A stretch of 64,000 nucleotides of DNA from positions 60,078,001-60,142,000 of the forward strand of contig NW_026947489.1 of assembly GCF_034190915.1 (NCBI RefSeq), read 5' to 3'. Shown here in pieces: positions 62,806 to 64,000 of this stretch. Origin of the DNA: Cavia porcellus. Its lineage: Eukaryota; Chordata; Mammalia; Rodentia; Caviidae. A program made the translations under genes and the position numbers. The notes under the pieces were generated by a model. The model saw only the letters and a list, made by a program, of their open reading frames with translations, was not told the origin of the DNA and searched no databases. Position 1 is the first letter of the stretch; each line of letters begins with the position of its first letter.

Positions 62806-64000
62806 TAAATAAATAAGGTTGGCTAGGGGCTTATCAATTTTATTTATTCTTTCAAAGAACCAACTCTGGGATTCATTGACTCTTTGTATTGTTTTCTTAG
62901 TCTCTATTGCATTGATTTCTGCTCTGATCTTTATAATTTCCTCCCTTCTTTTGGCTTTGGCCTTGACTTGCTCTTCTTTTTCTAAATGTTTGAGGTGTAG
63001 CATCAGGTTGTTTATTTGTGTTCATTCTGTTTTCCTGACGTGGGAATTCACTGCAATAAATTTTCCTCTGAGGACTGCTTTCATTGCATCCCACAGGTTC
63101 TGGTAAGTTGTATTTATATTTTCATTTGCTTACAGATATTATTTACTTTCTTCTTTAATTTCCTCTGCAATCCACTGATTGCTCAGGAAATCAGGACCCA
63201 TTGATTTCCATGTGTTTGTGATGTTTTTGCAGTTTCTTTTGTCATAAATTTCTAGTTTCATGGTGCTGTGATCTGATAATATGCAAGAGATAATTTCAAC
63301 TATTTTACATTTACTTAAGCATGTTCTGTGGGCTAGTATAATCCCATCATAATTGTGTTATTGCTTATTTGATTCTTCATTTCTGTTAATATTTACTTTG
63401 TATAGCTGAATGCTCCTGAATTTGGTGCATATATATTTAAGATTGTTATCTCTTCCTCTTGAAGTTTTCCCCTAACTAGTATGTAGTGACCTTCTTTATC
63501 TCTTTGAATTATTCTTGGTTTGAAGTTCACACTATCTGCGAACAGAATAGCTACCCTGCCTTTTAGGGGGGTTCCTTTTGCATGAAGTATTGTTTTCCAT
63601 CCTTTGACTTTCAGTCTAAGAGTTTCTTTTTGGGTTAGATGGGTTTCTTGTAGACAGCATATGGTTGGATGTTCTTGATCCAGTCTGCCAGTCTGTTTCT
63701 TTTAATTGGTGAATTGAGGCTGTTTACATTAATGGTTATAACTGATATATATTGTTTTATTTTTGACATGTTATCTACCTGGTTGATTCCTTACCTTTCT
63801 ACTCTGTGTAATTGTTTGCCTTGATTAGTGGTTTTTTCCTATGTCCATTTAAAATGTCTTTCAGTATTCTTTGAAGTTTTTCAGCTGTTCTTTGTCGTGA
63901 AAGTATCTTATTTTTCCATCCATTTTGAAGGACAGTTTTTCAGGGTACATCAATCTGAGTTGTAAGTTGTTTTCCTTTAGGATCTGAAATACTTCACTCC

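Larger units (their letters stand above)
59489..62810 (+). mobile_element. HAL1-like (half-L1) non-autonomous LINE with TSD
   Basis: The plus-strand insertion is bounded by the 15-bp direct repeat AAATAAGGTTGGCTA (59474-59488 and 62811-62825), which is L1 ORF2 sequence of the host copy. Order: GC-rich 5' region with repeated GGGGAGG..GCAAA motifs (59489-60236), a decayed L1-type ORF1 (about 60237-61345), then about 1.3 kb of AT-rich non-coding 3' sequence and an A-rich AAATAAATAAAT end. No endonuclease or reverse-transcriptase sequence occurs between ORF1 and the tail. That is the architecture of half-L1 elements, which depend on L1 enzymes in trans. The alternative is an ordinary L1 with a large ORF2 deletion. 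Confidence 0.7.
55893..64000 (-). mobile_element. LINE-1, minus strand, interrupted, running off the right edge
   Basis: The 3' end lies near 55893 (short A-tract on the minus strand). A 3' UTR with 150-bp tandem units follows (about 55980-56640), then ORF2 from about 57100 rightwards. It is split by an ID-like SINE (56813-56929), another at 59310-59458 and a 3.3-kb retroelement (59489-62810). About 110 codons expected between the LANLIKK region and the LLKLFNEIE region are missing at 59309/59459. Frames contain stops, so it is dead. Confidence 0.92.
57100..64000 (-). pseudogene. L1 ORF2 (endonuclease/reverse transcriptase) remnant
   Basis: Recognisable minus-strand segments in order: endonuclease-type VAILFADS..NFKP and RDKEGHYI (about 63480-63570); [20 protein letters not shown] (about 62820-62890); RT segment [20 protein letters not shown] with [10 protein letters not shown] (59043-59291); the catalytic ADDM at 58671-58682, preceded by Leu instead of the usual Phe; [20 protein letters not shown] and [14 protein letters not shown] (58188-58376); and the C-terminal [15 protein letters not shown] with APMFIAAQF (57159-57368). 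Frameshifts, stops and insertions inactivate it. Confidence 0.92.

Overview
This is mammalian, almost certainly rodent, nuclear DNA. It contains one split gene with canonical GT-AG introns, a LINE-1 still recognisable in its reverse-transcriptase and endonuclease segments, MaLR-type LTRs, long CA/GA/TA microsatellites, and many SINEs of two rodent kinds: 7SL-derived B1-like units (often doubled, or joined to an ID-like tail) and tRNA-Ala-derived ID-like units. The form of the ID-like SINE suggests a non-murid rodent; the beaver, kangaroo rat and pocket gopher group is my best guess, from memory of repeat types only. There are no operons, CRISPR arrays or prokaryotic features.

The only protein-coding gene I can support is CNPY1 (canopy FGF signalling regulator 1), on the minus strand from 41193 down to 1411. 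Five coding exons join in frame to a 186-residue protein: a signal-peptide exon (41085-41193), a CGAC-module exon (29246-29358), the large central exon (6882-7085), an exon at 5161-5257 and a short terminal exon (1411-1448). The product has a signal peptide and six cysteines in saposin-B order, like CNPY2. The short 92-residue human CNPY1 I remember corresponds exactly to residues 95-186. A CpG-rich block (about 7480-8290) lies in intron 2 just upstream of the central exon and may be an internal promoter.

Region by region: 1-1410 is the 3' flank/UTR of CNPY1, with a poly(A)-signal-plus-A-tract structure near 430-460. 1449-41084 is introns: intron 4, intron 3, the 22-kb intron 2 (CpG island, a possible cryptic exon, microsatellites, MaLR LTRs, SINEs) and the 11.7-kb intron 1. 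41194-41560 is the GC-box-bearing upstream flank. 41560-55890 is intergenic, with SINEs, MaLR LTRs, a probable solo LTR, an old L1 fragment and one DNA-transposon-like end. In known mammalian maps CNPY1 lies between EN2 and RBM33; no exon of either was recognised here.

From 55893 to the right edge lies a minus-strand L1 with a nested history. A roughly 3.3-kb plus-strand retroelement (59489-62810) sits in its ORF2 between 15-bp target-site duplications. It carries an L1-type 5' region and a decayed ORF1 but no ORF2, so it looks like a half-L1 (HAL1-like) non-autonomous LINE. It was itself hit by an ID-like SINE (61792-61915). This element and the signal-peptide-bearing CNPY1 are the most noteworthy things seen; I found no wholly new biological system.
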